A stretch of DNA of 35,293 nt from Muribaculaceae bacterium (GTDB taxonomy: Bacteria; Bacteroidota; Bacteroidia; Bacteroidales; Muribaculaceae), in assembly GCA_017620635.1 (NCBI GenBank), contig JAGAUV010000070.1:1-35293 (forward strand), in the 5' to 3' direction. Shown here piece after piece: positions 14,545-24,006 of the stretch; within the stretch, counting starts at the first letter, position 1; each line of letters begins with the position of its first letter. Made by a program: the position numbers and the translations under genes. The notes under the pieces are model-generated. The model did no database searches, had not been told where the DNA came from, and saw nothing but the letters and a program-made list of their open reading frames with translations.

Positions 14545-16520
14545 GCGACGACATCCCCTACGGGTACTACGACTTCAGCGTATACGAAGACGACGAGGAC
14601 GGTGCCGACAGCAATGTCGACGCCACGCCGGCCGATATACTTGAAAAATACTGGCACTATACAGCTTTCCGCCCCATGCAGGCCGAGATCATCGACTCGG
14701 TCCTCGGCGGCCACGACACCATAGGCCTCCTGCCCACAGGCGGCGGCAAATCAATAACCTTCCAGGTGCCGGCACTCATGCTCCCGGGCATCACAATAGT
14801 AGTCACGCCCCTGGTGTCGCTGATGAAAGACCAGGTCGACAACCTCAAGCGGCGCGACATTCCGGCGGCTTGTATCTACATGGGCATGACCAAGCATCAG
14901 GCCGACTACGCCTACGAACGCTGCCTGCAGGGACGTGTGAAATTACTCTACGTCGCGCCCGAGCGCCTCAGCCGCGACTCATTCCTAAGTCAGCTCGCAC
15001 GATGGCAGATAAGCCTTATTGTAGTCGACGAGGCACACTGCATATCACAGTGGGGCTACGATTTCAGACCGTCGTATCTGCGCATCCGCGATCTGCGCGA
15101 GCGCATACCGTCGGCTCCGGTCCTGGCCCTCACGGCTTCGGCAACACCCGAGGTAGTCGCCGACATCGCCGGGCAGCTCGACATGAAAGAGCCTCGCCGA
15201 TACTCGCTGAGCTTCACTCGCGACAACATATCATTCCTCATCAGGCACACCGACCGCAAATTTGTAAAACTGCTTCAGATACTGGCCGCCGTCGATGGCT
15301 CGGGCATAATATACGTGCGGTCGCGCCGACGCACAGTCGAAATCGCCGACGCACTCGCAAAAGCAGGCATAAGTGCCGCCGCCTACCATGCCGGCCTCGA
15401 CTTCGAGACCAAGACATCGCGGCAGGACAGCTGGCAGGACGGCTCGACAAGAATAATGGTGGCCACTACGGCATTCGGAATGGGCATCGACAAGCCCGAC
15501 GTACGACTTGTCGTACACTACGACCTGCCATCCACTCTCGAAGAATACTATCAGGAGGCCGGACGTGCCGGACGCGACGGCAAAGCATCTGTCGCAGTGC
15601 TGCTCGCCGACGAGCGCGACAAAGCGACTCTGGCGCGACGTGTCGCCGAAGCATTCCCCTCAAAGGATAAAATACGTCTTGTCTACGACGAAATATGCCG
15701 CTTTCTCGCCCTGCCCATGGGCGAAGGATTCGGAGCGCTGTTCGAATTCAACCCTGCCACGATGTGCACTCGCTACAGCATGCAGCCGCGCACGGTAATG
15801 ACAGCCATAGGCTTTCTCGACCGCGCCGGCTACTTCAGCTTCATCGAAGAGCTCGAGACACGTTCGCGCGTCATGATACGCGTACAGCGCAATGAGCTCT
15901 ACGATATCGACTTCGAGCCACAGCAGGAAGAAGCCATGCACTATATGCTCCGCAACTATCCCGGCCTGTTCGCCGACTACGTATTTATCGACGAGGTAGC
16001 CATGGCTCATGCCCTCGGATGCCGCCCCGACGACATCTACAAGATACTCGTGGAGATGCGGCGCCAACACACCATCTACTACGTGCCGCGTACATCGACA
16101 CCCTACATCTACTTCACGGCCAACCGCATACCGTCCGGGCAGCTGTCGATACCCCGGACAATCTACGAAGACCGCCGGTCGAAGATGGAAGAACGCACGG
16201 CCGCGATGAAAAAATTCGCTTACGACGACAGCTCATGCCGTGTGGCCACGATGCTGCGCTACTTCGGCGAAGACATCCCCGACGATTACGCCTGCGGCAA
16301 ATGCGACGTATGCCGCAGCCGGCGCCCACATGCGAGCTTCGACACGGCAGCCTTCGAAGAATGGCTCTACAAGGCTATCGGCGATGCGCCCGAAGGCCGT
16401 ATCGCATTATCCGACATCGATGCCGTCATGCCCCTTCGCTCGGCCGAGGCCGGCGAGCACATACGCCGCATGGTTGCCGACGGCAGGCTAAGATTCGACG
16501 GCATCTACATATCCGTATAA
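14541..16520 (+). CDS. recQ: ATP-dependent DNA helicase RecQ
   Basis: RecQ is a 3'-5' DNA helicase that works with RecJ to process gapped or broken DNA. This 659-residue protein has an acidic N-terminal stretch (about 10-25), Walker A LLPTGGGKS with Lys70, DEAH at 163-166 followed by CISQWGYDFRPSY, and the helicase C-terminal motifs FGMGIDKPDVR and QEAGRAGRDG. The zinc-binding cysteines lie near residues 565-590 (CR...CGKCDVC), followed by a short winged-helix-like tail. I do not recognise an HRDC domain at the C-terminus. It is translationally coupled to recJ and ends 1 nt from the convergent FAD oxidoreductase stop. Confidence 0.96.
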   Translation: MSDDIPYGYYDFSVYEDDEDGADSNVDATPADILEKYWHYTAFRPMQAEIIDSVLGGHDTIGLLPTGGGKSITFQVPALMLPGITIVVTPLVSLMKDQVDNLKRRDIPAACIYMGMTKHQADYAYERCLQGRVKLLYVAPERLSRDSFLSQLARWQISLIVVDEAHCISQWGYDFRPSYLRIRDLRERIPSAPVLALTASATPEVVADIAGQLDMKEPRRYSLSFTRDNISFLIRHTDRKFVKLLQILAAVDGSGIIYVRSRRRTVEIADALAKAGISAAAYHAGLDFETKTSRQDSWQDGSTRIMVATTAFGMGIDKPDVRLVVHYDLPSTLEEYYQEAGRAGRDGKASVAVLLADERDKATLARRVAEAFPSKDKIRLVYDEICRFLALPMGEGFGALFEFNPATMCTRYSMQPRTVMTAIGFLDRAGYFSFIEELETRSRVMIRVQRNELYDIDFEPQQEEAMHYMLRNYPGLFADYVFIDEVAMAHALGCRPDDIYKILVEMRRQHTIYYVPRTSTPYIYFTANRIPSGQLSIPRTIYEDRRSKMEERTAAMKKFAYDDSSCRVATMLRYFGEDIPDDYACGKCDVCRSRRPHASFDTAAFEEWLYKAIGDAPEGRIALSDIDAVMPLRSAEAGEHIRRMVADGRLRFDGIYISV

Positions 16521-16521
16521 G

Positions 16522-18384
16522 CTACTTGTAGAGATCGCCCAAGGTAGAGCCCTCGTTATACTGCTGGTTATTAGGCAGAGAGGCATCGCCGACACCTTCG
16601 GCCATAAGTTTCTTCAGCTCGGGAAGATAACGCTGATAAAGCTGACGCGGCATTACGCCATGATCGTTGCATATCTTTGCCGCCATACCCACTACCTCGC
16701 CCAGTATGCCGGTGGTACGCATCACCCGGGTAGTTCCCAGCGCGATATGGGTAACACTGATATCGCGGCCTGCCATAAACAGATTGTCGACATTGCGCGA
16801 ATAAAGACAGCGGAACGGCACAGGATAAGGATGTATTACCTTGTGAATGGCTATCGACTTGAACTCGGCGTCGGGGAAGTGCACCGAGTTGATCGAGTCG
16901 GGGTAATGAAGATCTATCGACCATGTCGTGGCGCCGGTGGCATCCTCATGGGCCACATGCTTGATCAAATCGTCTTCTTTGAGCACATAGTCGCCAAGCA
17001 GTCGGCGCGACTCACGCTTGCCCGAGATGTAAGCCACCCAATCGAGTTTGCGGCAGGCGAAATCATCGCGTTTGCCGTAGCGGTTCTTAAGATATGACCA
17101 GTTGGAGTAGACCACCATAAGTCCGTAGTCGCGTATGCGCTCGAAATTCTCTATCTGGTTTACGTTCATACCTGTCTCCCAGGTCCATTCGCCCATGACC
17201 ACAGGTTCCGCCGACTCTTCGTTAAAATTCAGGCCATATTCAAATTCAGGGAATCTTACCGGCTTGTCGCTCTTTACCGAGTACCACTGCACCGAGGCCC
17301 CGAGAGTCAGACTGTCGGCCACTTCTGGCGCCGACGGTTCGCCATATTCACTGCGTGCCTCGCGGCCCATGCGCCAGTCGGCTCCGGCAAGAGCACCTAC
17401 ACTGCCGTCGCCCGTACAGTCAGCGAAGAGAGGCGCCGACAGACTTATACGGTCGCCGCTATTGATATGCTGTGCCGTTACCGACTTTATCCTGCCGTCG
17501 GCTGTCTCGGCGGCAATGACTCTGTACGACGGATAAAGAGTGATATTCTTCTCGGCATCGACAAAATCCTGTTTCTTATGATCCTCGTAGTAATCAGCAG
17601 GCTGCGCATTGCCCTGACGCAAGGGGCCGAACTCTTTCTGAAGGTCGCCCAGGCGTTTGTAAGGCCCGGCTTCGATACGGCCGCCGAGATGCACGCGAAT
17701 CTCTGAACTGTTGTTGCCGCCAAGCACAGGACGGTCATTCACAAGAGCCACCTTCTGGCCAAGACGAGCCGCCGACACTGCCGCGCTGATACCGGCAACA
17801 CCGCCGCCGACAACCACCAGATCATATCTCTCCTCGATATTCCGTACCGGATGAGGATCGACATCCTCTCTGAAACGAGCCAGAGCGTCGGCCTCCTCAG
17901 GCGGCACATCGCCCTCGTCGGTAAAATATACCGCATCGCAACGGCCGTCGAAGCCGCTGAGATCACGAAGCACCACCTTAGCCTGCTTTTTCGACTCGGG
18001 TATGTTTACCTCGCCGGCATACTGCCACATCCAGCGATCGCCCTCACAGCCCAGTTCGCCTCCAACATTTTTACCGTTGACAAGCAGACGGAAACGGCCC
18101 GGACCTTTCTTGTCGCTCCACGGCGAAGTCCAGTTGAACGTCCGCACATACACCTTATATCTGCCCTTGTGCGCAAAATCCACTGCCGTAGACGCATCAT
18201 CTACCGGCCGGCCCAAGCCATGGGCAAGCAGATAAGGCGAGCCCATCTTCTCCATAAACTGCTGGTCAGTGACCCAGCCGCCCTTATCGGTAAAACTTTC
18301 AGTCTCGATCAGAATCCTGTCGGCGCTCGCCGACGCTGCACCACCGAGAATAATAATAAATAATATTAGTCGTAACGCTTTCAT
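16522..18384 (-). CDS. Secreted FAD-dependent oxidoreductase with N-terminal carbohydrate-binding-like domain
   Basis: This 620-residue protein has a Sec signal peptide (about 1-20), a beta-sandwich domain resembling a carbohydrate-binding module (about 25-160) and a FAD-dependent oxidoreductase domain of the FAD_oxidored type (about 185-580). The dinucleotide motif VVVGGGVAG (about 190-198) and the flavin-proximal GGNNSSEIRVHLGG and MAGRDIS segments are clear. Such proteins are common in Bacteroidota glycan loci and often mislabelled xanthan lyase. The ATG at 18384 is chosen because it begins the signal peptide directly; another ATG at 18408 adds eight non-hydrophobic residues. The oxidised substrate, presumably a sugar or glycan part, is unknown. 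Confidence 0.87.
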   Translation of the reverse strand: MKALRLILFIIILGGAASASADRILIETESFTDKGGWVTDQQFMEKMGSPYLLAHGLGRPVDDASTAVDFAHKGRYKVYVRTFNWTSPWSDKKGPGRFRLLVNGKNVGGELGCEGDRWMWQYAGEVNIPESKKQAKVVLRDLSGFDGRCDAVYFTDEGDVPPEEADALARFREDVDPHPVRNIEERYDLVVVGGGVAGISAAVSAARLGQKVALVNDRPVLGGNNSSEIRVHLGGRIEAGPYKRLGDLQKEFGPLRQGNAQPADYYEDHKKQDFVDAEKNITLYPSYRVIAAETADGRIKSVTAQHINSGDRISLSAPLFADCTGDGSVGALAGADWRMGREARSEYGEPSAPEVADSLTLGASVQWYSVKSDKPVRFPEFEYGLNFNEESAEPVVMGEWTWETGMNVNQIENFERIRDYGLMVVYSNWSYLKNRYGKRDDFACRKLDWVAYISGKRESRRLLGDYVLKEDDLIKHVAHEDATGATTWSIDLHYPDSINSVHFPDAEFKSIAIHKVIHPYPVPFRCLYSRNVDNLFMAGRDISVTHIALGTTRVMRTTGILGEVVGMAAKICNDHGVMPRQLYQRYLPELKKLMAEGVGDASLPNNQQYNEGSTLGDLYK

Positions 18385-18424
18385 AATACACTCAGCGAAG
18401 ATACACATTTTTAATTACAATGTT

Positions 18425-18454
18425 ATTGTATCTTAAAAAAAAACATTAACTTTA
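18425..18454 (+). promoter_or_regulatory. Probable promoter of the ECF sigma gene
   Basis: ATTG (18425-18428), an 18-nt spacer and TAACTTTA (18447-18454) resemble the -33/-7 consensus with one mismatch in each box. It ends 10 nt before the ATG, so the leader would be very short. A run of nine A fills the spacer. Confidence 0.4.
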
Positions 18455-18464
18455 TGCCCCGTAT

Positions 18465-19077
18465 ATGATACCGACAAGGACCGAAACAGAAACAGAACTT
18501 ATGAAAGCCCTGGCAGGAAACTCTGTCGATGCTTTCACTCTGATTTACAACATGTATATCAGGCAGCTCAGATCCTATGTCTATAACATGGTATCAGACT
18601 GGGAAGAGGTAGAGGATATCTTACAGGAAACATTCGCCAATCTATGGCGCTACCACGACAGGATAGACCCTGGTAAATCTCTGGCGACACTGCTTTTTAC
18701 AATAGCACGACGCCAGGCACTTAATTCTCTCCGCAACAGACGGATGTACGACTTTTCTATTGATTCATATTGCCCTCTGACCGAGAACTTCATGAACAAA
18801 GCTAACTCAAGCGCAAGAAATGGGAATGGGGGGGGTAAATACTTGGTTAACAACAGATTATATTTTGCACATCCTGGAATACCGGGAATTTGAGGCTGCG
18901 ACCGAACGAGCCATAAGGCGTCTGCCATTGAAGCAAAAAGAAATAGTCGAACTGCTCATACTCGACAAAGATATCAATCAGATTGCCGACACCCTCAATC
19001 TGAGCGTGAAAACTATACGCAACCTGCTCTCTGCGGCAAGAAAACAATTACGCTCTATCCTGACTCAACGTACCTGA
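18465..19077 (+). pseudogene. ECF-type RNA polymerase sigma factor split by a frameshift at a G8 tract
   Basis: An intact gene would encode about 203 residues. The first frame (18465-18893) holds sigma region 2, with the DILQETFANLWRYHDR core-binding segment and the LLFTIARRQALNSLRNR helix, then runs into a foreign tail and a stop at residue 142. The second frame (from 18820 to 19077) holds region 4, with RAIRRLPLKQKEIVELL and the helix-turn-helix INQIADTLNLSVKTIRNLL. The frames switch at eight G (18828-18835). One G fewer, or two more, joins them. Sequence quality in both halves is undamaged otherwise. No FecR-type anti-sigma gene is adjacent. It may be phase variable, a recent pseudogene or a base-calling error. 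Confidence 0.88.
18828..18835 (+). repeat. Homopolymer of eight G inside the sigma factor gene
   Basis: Eight consecutive G fall in the linker between sigma regions 2 and 4, preceded by TGGGAAT so that 11 of 14 bases are G. This is the exact point where the two reading frames must be joined, and is a classic slipped-strand site. Confidence 0.9.
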
Positions 19078-19101
19078 GAAGATATTGAATAAAGTAAATG
19101 A

Positions 19102-19133
19102 TTCCCCGGTTACCATAATTGGAAACCGGGGGA
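19102..19133. terminator. Stem-loop between convergent sigma and susD genes
   Basis: CCCCGGTT (19104-19111) pairs with AACCGGGG (19124-19131), with a possible two-base extension, around a 12-nt loop. It lies between the sigma stop (19077) and the susD stop (19155). T-runs are weak on both sides, so a bidirectional terminator is likely but not certain. Confidence 0.55.
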
Positions 19134-19154
19134 TCTTTACCAATTTATAACCAT

Positions 19155-20855
19155 TTAGTAACCGGGATTCTGCTTCATATTCTTGTTGATAAGCACCTCA
19201 TTTGTCGGTATAGGCCAGAGATACTGACGGTCGTCCCAATTACGCTTGCTCATAAGATCGACGCATCCGGTAGCCGCCATATGCTCGAATGTAGGAATAC
19301 CGTTTTCATCGATTTCAGGATTGCAGGGCCAGAACCAGTTATCGTCGTCGACATTCTTTTTCTGTTTGGCCACATCGCGCGGATGAGCATACTCATTAGT
19401 ATACACCTGATCTGCGATACGCCAGCGCATGATGTCGGAGAAGCGGCGGTTCTCATTGGCAAATTCCATACGACGCTCCACCCTCAGCTGAGTACGCATC
19501 TTGGCCTGAGGCAATATTGTAAACTCAGGATAATTGTCGGTGTCCGATTTGTCTACACCATAAGCGCGTGCGCGCACTTCATTCATGGCGTCGATCACGC
19601 TTTGATCTATCTCGTTGAGTTCTATCTTTGCCTCAGCATACATCAGCAGGACATCGGCATAACGCATGTCTATCAGATCGTTTTCGGTCTTATAACCATT
19701 CTGTGTCCAGCTCTCATCCACACCTTTCTTCCACCCCAGACTGTTGAACGACGCATACTCGGCCACGCCGTGAGAGTCGGTATTCGAAACCATGCTGCCT
19801 GTATTATAATTCATGACCTGTGTGGTGTAAGGATTGGGGTCGAACACGACACCGAGGAACACAGAGCCGAAAGGTATAATAGTCTCACTCAGGCGAGGGT
19901 CGCGGTTCTTAAAAGGATCATGACAGTCGAAAAGCGGAGATTCGTCTACCGGCAGACCATCGGTACAGGTAAATGAGGCCAGCAGAGCCCACGACGGACA
20001 TTTGGCCATCCAGCCACCGCGAGTACGAGGCAAAACGTTCTGTGCAAGATACGATCCGACATACTGATCAAGCTCGATCGAACGGGGTATGGCAAATATA
20101 CGTTCAGGCGACTTGCGTGTGCTCGCATGGAAGAACTCGCCGAAATCGGGGTGTAAGGAATAAACACCCAGATCCATGCAATCCTTGGCTGCCTTTGCGG
20201 CAACGCTGAAATCTCCTAAATAGAGTGATGCACGGGCTTTATATGCCATTGCGGCACCCTTGGTGGCACGCACTTCTCCCGACGTAGTGGTAGGCAGTAG
20301 CTCTATGGCATCGTCGAAATCCTGATATATCTGTTTTATCACATCTGCTTTAGGAGTCCTGCCTTTAGTAAGTCCCTCTTCTATATTGATGTTGGTAAGG
20401 ATGAGAGGCACATCGCCGAATCGCGACACCAGCTTGAAATATGCAACTGCGCGTGCAAATTTCGTTTCGCCGATATACTGGTTTATCTTAGCCGGATTGG
20501 CTCCGTTCTCTATAGCACGGTCTACACTTTCGAGCACTGTATTGGTACGAGCAATAAGCTTATACTGGTTGTTCCACAGCGTCGACACAATGCCGCTCTG
20601 GCCATTGAGCACACCACGCTCTATCTCCGACGGTTCCTGACGGCGCATGCCGTCGTCACTCCAATCGTGGTTATCATCTCCGTCCTGACCCCAGAAGTCG
20701 ATCTTGTAGAAGTTGTTGACCGACATCCTTATTTCGTTTTCGTTGGAATACCAGCTCTCCGAAGAGCCCTGAGACAGTGGAGTGAGGTCGAGATCGTGAC
20801 AGGAGGCAAACGATACTCCCATCGCTGCCAATATCATAAACTTTAGTAATTTCAT
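19155..20855 (-). CDS. SusD/RagB-family surface glycan-binding lipoprotein
   Basis: This 566-residue lipoprotein binds glycan at the cell surface and forms the lid over its SusC partner. The signal peptide ends in FASC with lipidated Cys19, followed by HDLDLTPLS, the typical SusD start. Tetratricopeptide-like helices (about 90-240) include the FARAVAYFKLVSRFGDVPLI segment, and the C-terminus has the LRVERRMEFANENRRFSDIMRW motif. The ATG at 20855 is chosen for the lipoprotein signal, 13 nt after the susC stop; upstream in-frame codons overlap susC. The ligand cannot be read from sequence. Confidence 0.95.
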   Translation of the reverse strand: MKLLKFMILAAMGVSFASCHDLDLTPLSQGSSESWYSNENEIRMSVNNFYKIDFWGQDGDDNHDWSDDGMRRQEPSEIERGVLNGQSGIVSTLWNNQYKLIARTNTVLESVDRAIENGANPAKINQYIGETKFARAVAYFKLVSRFGDVPLILTNINIEEGLTKGRTPKADVIKQIYQDFDDAIELLPTTTSGEVRATKGAAMAYKARASLYLGDFSVAAKAAKDCMDLGVYSLHPDFGEFFHASTRKSPERIFAIPRSIELDQYVGSYLAQNVLPRTRGGWMAKCPSWALLASFTCTDGLPVDESPLFDCHDPFKNRDPRLSETIIPFGSVFLGVVFDPNPYTTQVMNYNTGSMVSNTDSHGVAEYASFNSLGWKKGVDESWTQNGYKTENDLIDMRYADVLLMYAEAKIELNEIDQSVIDAMNEVRARAYGVDKSDTDNYPEFTILPQAKMRTQLRVERRMEFANENRRFSDIMRWRIADQVYTNEYAHPRDVAKQKKNVDDDNWFWPCNPEIDENGIPTFEHMAATGCVDLMSKRNWDDRQYLWPIPTNEVLINKNMKQNPGY

Positions 20856-20868
20856 GGATAGTCTGTAG

Positions 20869-23800
20869 TTAGAATTTAACATTGGCGCCAATCAGGAATG
20901 ATTTTGTAATCGGGTAGCTGCCGGCTCCCTGTTCGGGATCCCAGCCCTTGGGATGATTGCCAAATGTAAGGAAATCTGTACCGGTTACATATACCCGGAG
21001 AGTCTGAATACCGGCTACACGGGTTATACGGTTGGGCAGCGTATAGCCGAGTGTAAGGTTCTTGAGTCGCAGGTAATGGCCGTTATAGAGCCAGTAGTCC
21101 GAAGTCGTCGTATTGTTGCCGAGATTCGATGATGTAAGACGGGGGAAGAACACTCCGTTATTCTGCTCGGCTGTGTTGTTGGCACTCCAGTAGTTGCCCT
21201 CAAGCAGTGTCGGGAAGTTGAGCCAGTTCTCGCTGTAGCCTACCCACTGGTTGTAATGATACATGCGGTTCCATTTACCCACGCCCTGGAATGCGAAATT
21301 CAGGTCGAAATCTTTCCACTGCACGCTACCGCCAAATCCATAAGAGAAACGGGGAAGCGATCCGCCAAGAAGTACTCGGTCATATTCAGGCGAGATAACA
21401 CCGTCGGGCACTCCGTCCGGACCTGAGATATCCTTGTACTTGATATCGCCGGGACGCGTGTTTTTGTTGAGCAGCGCCGAATTATCGATCTCTTCCTGAG
21501 TCTGGAACAGTCCGTCGCTCAGATAACCGTACCATTCGTTAAATTCCGAGCCCTCCATTTTTACCTGACTGCCGAGGAACTGAGTACCGTTGAGATCGCC
21601 CATCTTAGATTTGAAATCCGATACGTTGGCAGAAACCGAATAGCTGACTTCGCCTATCTTGTCCATCCAGCCTAATTCAAGATCCCAGCCGTTGGTATGC
21701 ATGCGGCCGGCGTTGACCTGAGGATTTGCATAACCGATAAATTTCGGTATCTCAAGGGCAAGGAGCATATCCTTGGTATTCTTGCGATAATACTCGAAGC
21801 TCGCGCGCAGACGGCTGTTGAGGAAATAGGCATCAAAGCCGACATTCCACGACTCGGTCGTTTCCCATGTGATATCAGGCACTGCATATGTTTCCTGTCC
21901 GGCTACCTGATATGAAATAGGCTGTCCGTTCTTGTCCAGGAAGATAGCATTGCGATAGACGATAGTGGCCTGATAAGGATACCAGCTGCCGAGACGCTCG
22001 TTGCCAAGGCGGCCCCACGAACCACGAAGCTTTAAATAATTGAACCAGCTCATATTGGCCTTTTCCCAGAATTTCTCCTGCGAGAGAATCCAGCCTACCG
22101 ACACAGAGGGGAAGTTGGCCCAGCGGTTGCTCTTGGAAAAGCGGCTTGAACCGTCGCGGCGGAAATTGAACTGCACCAGATAGCGATGGTCGAAGTTGTA
22201 GTTGGCACGGCCAAAGACAGAGTGATAGGCACCATTTGTCTTGCTACCGTAGTTGGAGCGGAATTCCTTGGAACCAAGGTCGAGATAAGGATAGTCGTGA
22301 AGCTCGTAAGCATCGCGGCCGGCTCCCATGACCTCCCAGTCGCCATACCAGTCCTCATAGCCTACCATGGCAGAGACATCATGCTTGCCGAAAGTATTGT
22401 TGTAGTTGGCAAAGAACTGCGTGGTAATTTCGTAATCGTTGTTGCGCACCTCGCGAAGCGTGGTCTGGGCAAAACCGCCCTGATAGCCGGCGACGACACC
22501 GGGTGCCGATTCGACTGAATAAGGTACCTGACGGACAAAATTCTTTGTTTGCGTAGTATTCCACTGCGGAGCTACGACACCCGATATCACAAGGCCTTCG
22601 AAGGGACGGATATCGATACCGAGACGTCCCTGCACGCGCTGATAGATTGTTTCGGAAGAGCCGCCATCTTCAAGTTTGGCTATAGGGTTCTCTCCGCTCT
22701 TTACATCACACCAGCTGCCGTCGGCCCACTTGACGCCATATATAGGCGGCATGGCGAGATAGTGCATGTCGAGAGGATTGATCTGGGCATTCTTGATATG
22801 ACTGCGCTGGAAGAAGAAATCGAGATGCGACGAGATATATTTATTGATATCATAGTCGGTGTTGCTACGCACGTTCATACGCTTGAAGTCTTTGTTCTTG
22901 TAGAAACCGTCGTGATCGTCGAAACGCAACGATGAAGTGTTACGTATTTTCTCTCCGCCGCCCGATATGGTAAGTGTGTGCACCATTCGGGTAGAGGTGT
23001 CGTCTATCATAAGCGAACGCCAATCGGTGTTGGGATATTTGATAGGATCATTAGCGTTGTTCTCCCAATATTTGTCGATATGTTCCTGACCGTAGACCTG
23101 GTTCCAGCCGGCTGCCGGGTTATCGTTGTAGCGCAGCTCGTTGGCCATCTCCATAAAACGTGTGGCATCCACAAATGTGTTCTTATAGGTCTGCTTGCTC
23201 CAGCCGTATTCAAAATTATAGCTGAGATTGATGGTGCCGCTTTTGGCTCGTTTGGTAGTAACAAGGATAACACCCGATGCTGCACGCGAACCATAGATCG
23301 CAGCCGAAGCTGCATCCTTGAGCACAGAGATCGACTCTACATCGTCGGGGTTGACTGTATTTATATTTCCCGGAACACCATCGATAAGCACCAAGGGGCT
23401 CGAATCATTGATTGTGGTAATACCGCGCACCTTGATATCGCCGCCGGCATCCGGGTTGCCGCTCGAACGCGTCACTGTCACGCCCGACATCGTACCCTGC
23501 AGCGCTTCCGACAATGTGGTCGCGCGGCGCGATGCCACCTGCTCGGCACTCGCGGTTGCGATAGAGCCTGTAAGATCGCCCTTTCGCTGTGTGCTATAGC
23601 CGACCACAACAACCTCGTCGAGATTAAAATTGCTCGGTTCGAGGCTGATTGTCATCGCCTTGCCCGGAACAGCTTCTACTATCTGCATCTTGCAGCCTAC
23701 ATACGAAATTTCAAGTCGGGCCCCCTTTGGAACCTTGATGGAGAACTTACCGTCGACGTCGGTAGTAGTGCCGAGCTGCTCGCCGGCTACCTTTACAGAC

Positions 23801-23979
23801 GCACCGATAATCGGCTCTCCATTGAGATCTGTAACTGTGCCTTCGATCACGCTTGCTGTCTGCGTATCGGCTACGGATGCTTCGGCCGGTCCGGCTGTTG
23901 AGCCTGCATGTGAATGCAACGGAGCCGCCACCGCCATTACGCTCATTAGGAACGCACAGCTGATTAGTCGTTTGTACAT
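20869..23979 (-). CDS. SusC/RagA-family TonB-dependent outer-membrane transporter
   Basis: This 1036-residue transporter imports oligosaccharides across the outer membrane using TonB energy. It has a signal peptide (about 1-26), a carboxypeptidase-regulatory-like domain (about 43-120, VIEGTVTDLNGEPIIGASVKV), the TonB-box region DEVVVVGYSTQ, a plug domain (about 135-245, with VRGITTINDSSPLVLIDG and SVLKDAASAAIYGSRAASG) and a 22-strand barrel ending in an aromatic C-terminal residue (FLIGANVKF). There is no N-terminal STN signalling domain, so it is not built to drive an anti-sigma factor. It follows the 823-residue protein gene by 27 nt. Confidence 0.96.
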   Translation of the reverse strand: MYKRLISCAFLMSVMAVAAPLHSHAGSTAGPAEASVADTQTASVIEGTVTDLNGEPIIGASVKVAGEQLGTTTDVDGKFSIKVPKGARLEISYVGCKMQIVEAVPGKAMTISLEPSNFNLDEVVVVGYSTQRKGDLTGSIATASAEQVASRRATTLSEALQGTMSGVTVTRSSGNPDAGGDIKVRGITTINDSSPLVLIDGVPGNINTVNPDDVESISVLKDAASAAIYGSRAASGVILVTTKRAKSGTINLSYNFEYGWSKQTYKNTFVDATRFMEMANELRYNDNPAAGWNQVYGQEHIDKYWENNANDPIKYPNTDWRSLMIDDTSTRMVHTLTISGGGEKIRNTSSLRFDDHDGFYKNKDFKRMNVRSNTDYDINKYISSHLDFFFQRSHIKNAQINPLDMHYLAMPPIYGVKWADGSWCDVKSGENPIAKLEDGGSSETIYQRVQGRLGIDIRPFEGLVISGVVAPQWNTTQTKNFVRQVPYSVESAPGVVAGYQGGFAQTTLREVRNNDYEITTQFFANYNNTFGKHDVSAMVGYEDWYGDWEVMGAGRDAYELHDYPYLDLGSKEFRSNYGSKTNGAYHSVFGRANYNFDHRYLVQFNFRRDGSSRFSKSNRWANFPSVSVGWILSQEKFWEKANMSWFNYLKLRGSWGRLGNERLGSWYPYQATIVYRNAIFLDKNGQPISYQVAGQETYAVPDITWETTESWNVGFDAYFLNSRLRASFEYYRKNTKDMLLALEIPKFIGYANPQVNAGRMHTNGWDLELGWMDKIGEVSYSVSANVSDFKSKMGDLNGTQFLGSQVKMEGSEFNEWYGYLSDGLFQTQEEIDNSALLNKNTRPGDIKYKDISGPDGVPDGVISPEYDRVLLGGSLPRFSYGFGGSVQWKDFDLNFAFQGVGKWNRMYHYNQWVGYSENWLNFPTLLEGNYWSANNTAEQNNGVFFPRLTSSNLGNNTTTSDYWLYNGHYLRLKNLTLGYTLPNRITRVAGIQTLRVYVTGTDFLTFGNHPKGWDPEQGAGSYPITKSFLIGANVKF

Positions 23980-24006
23980 GTTTTTTTAAGTTTCAGGTTA
24001 TTAGAT

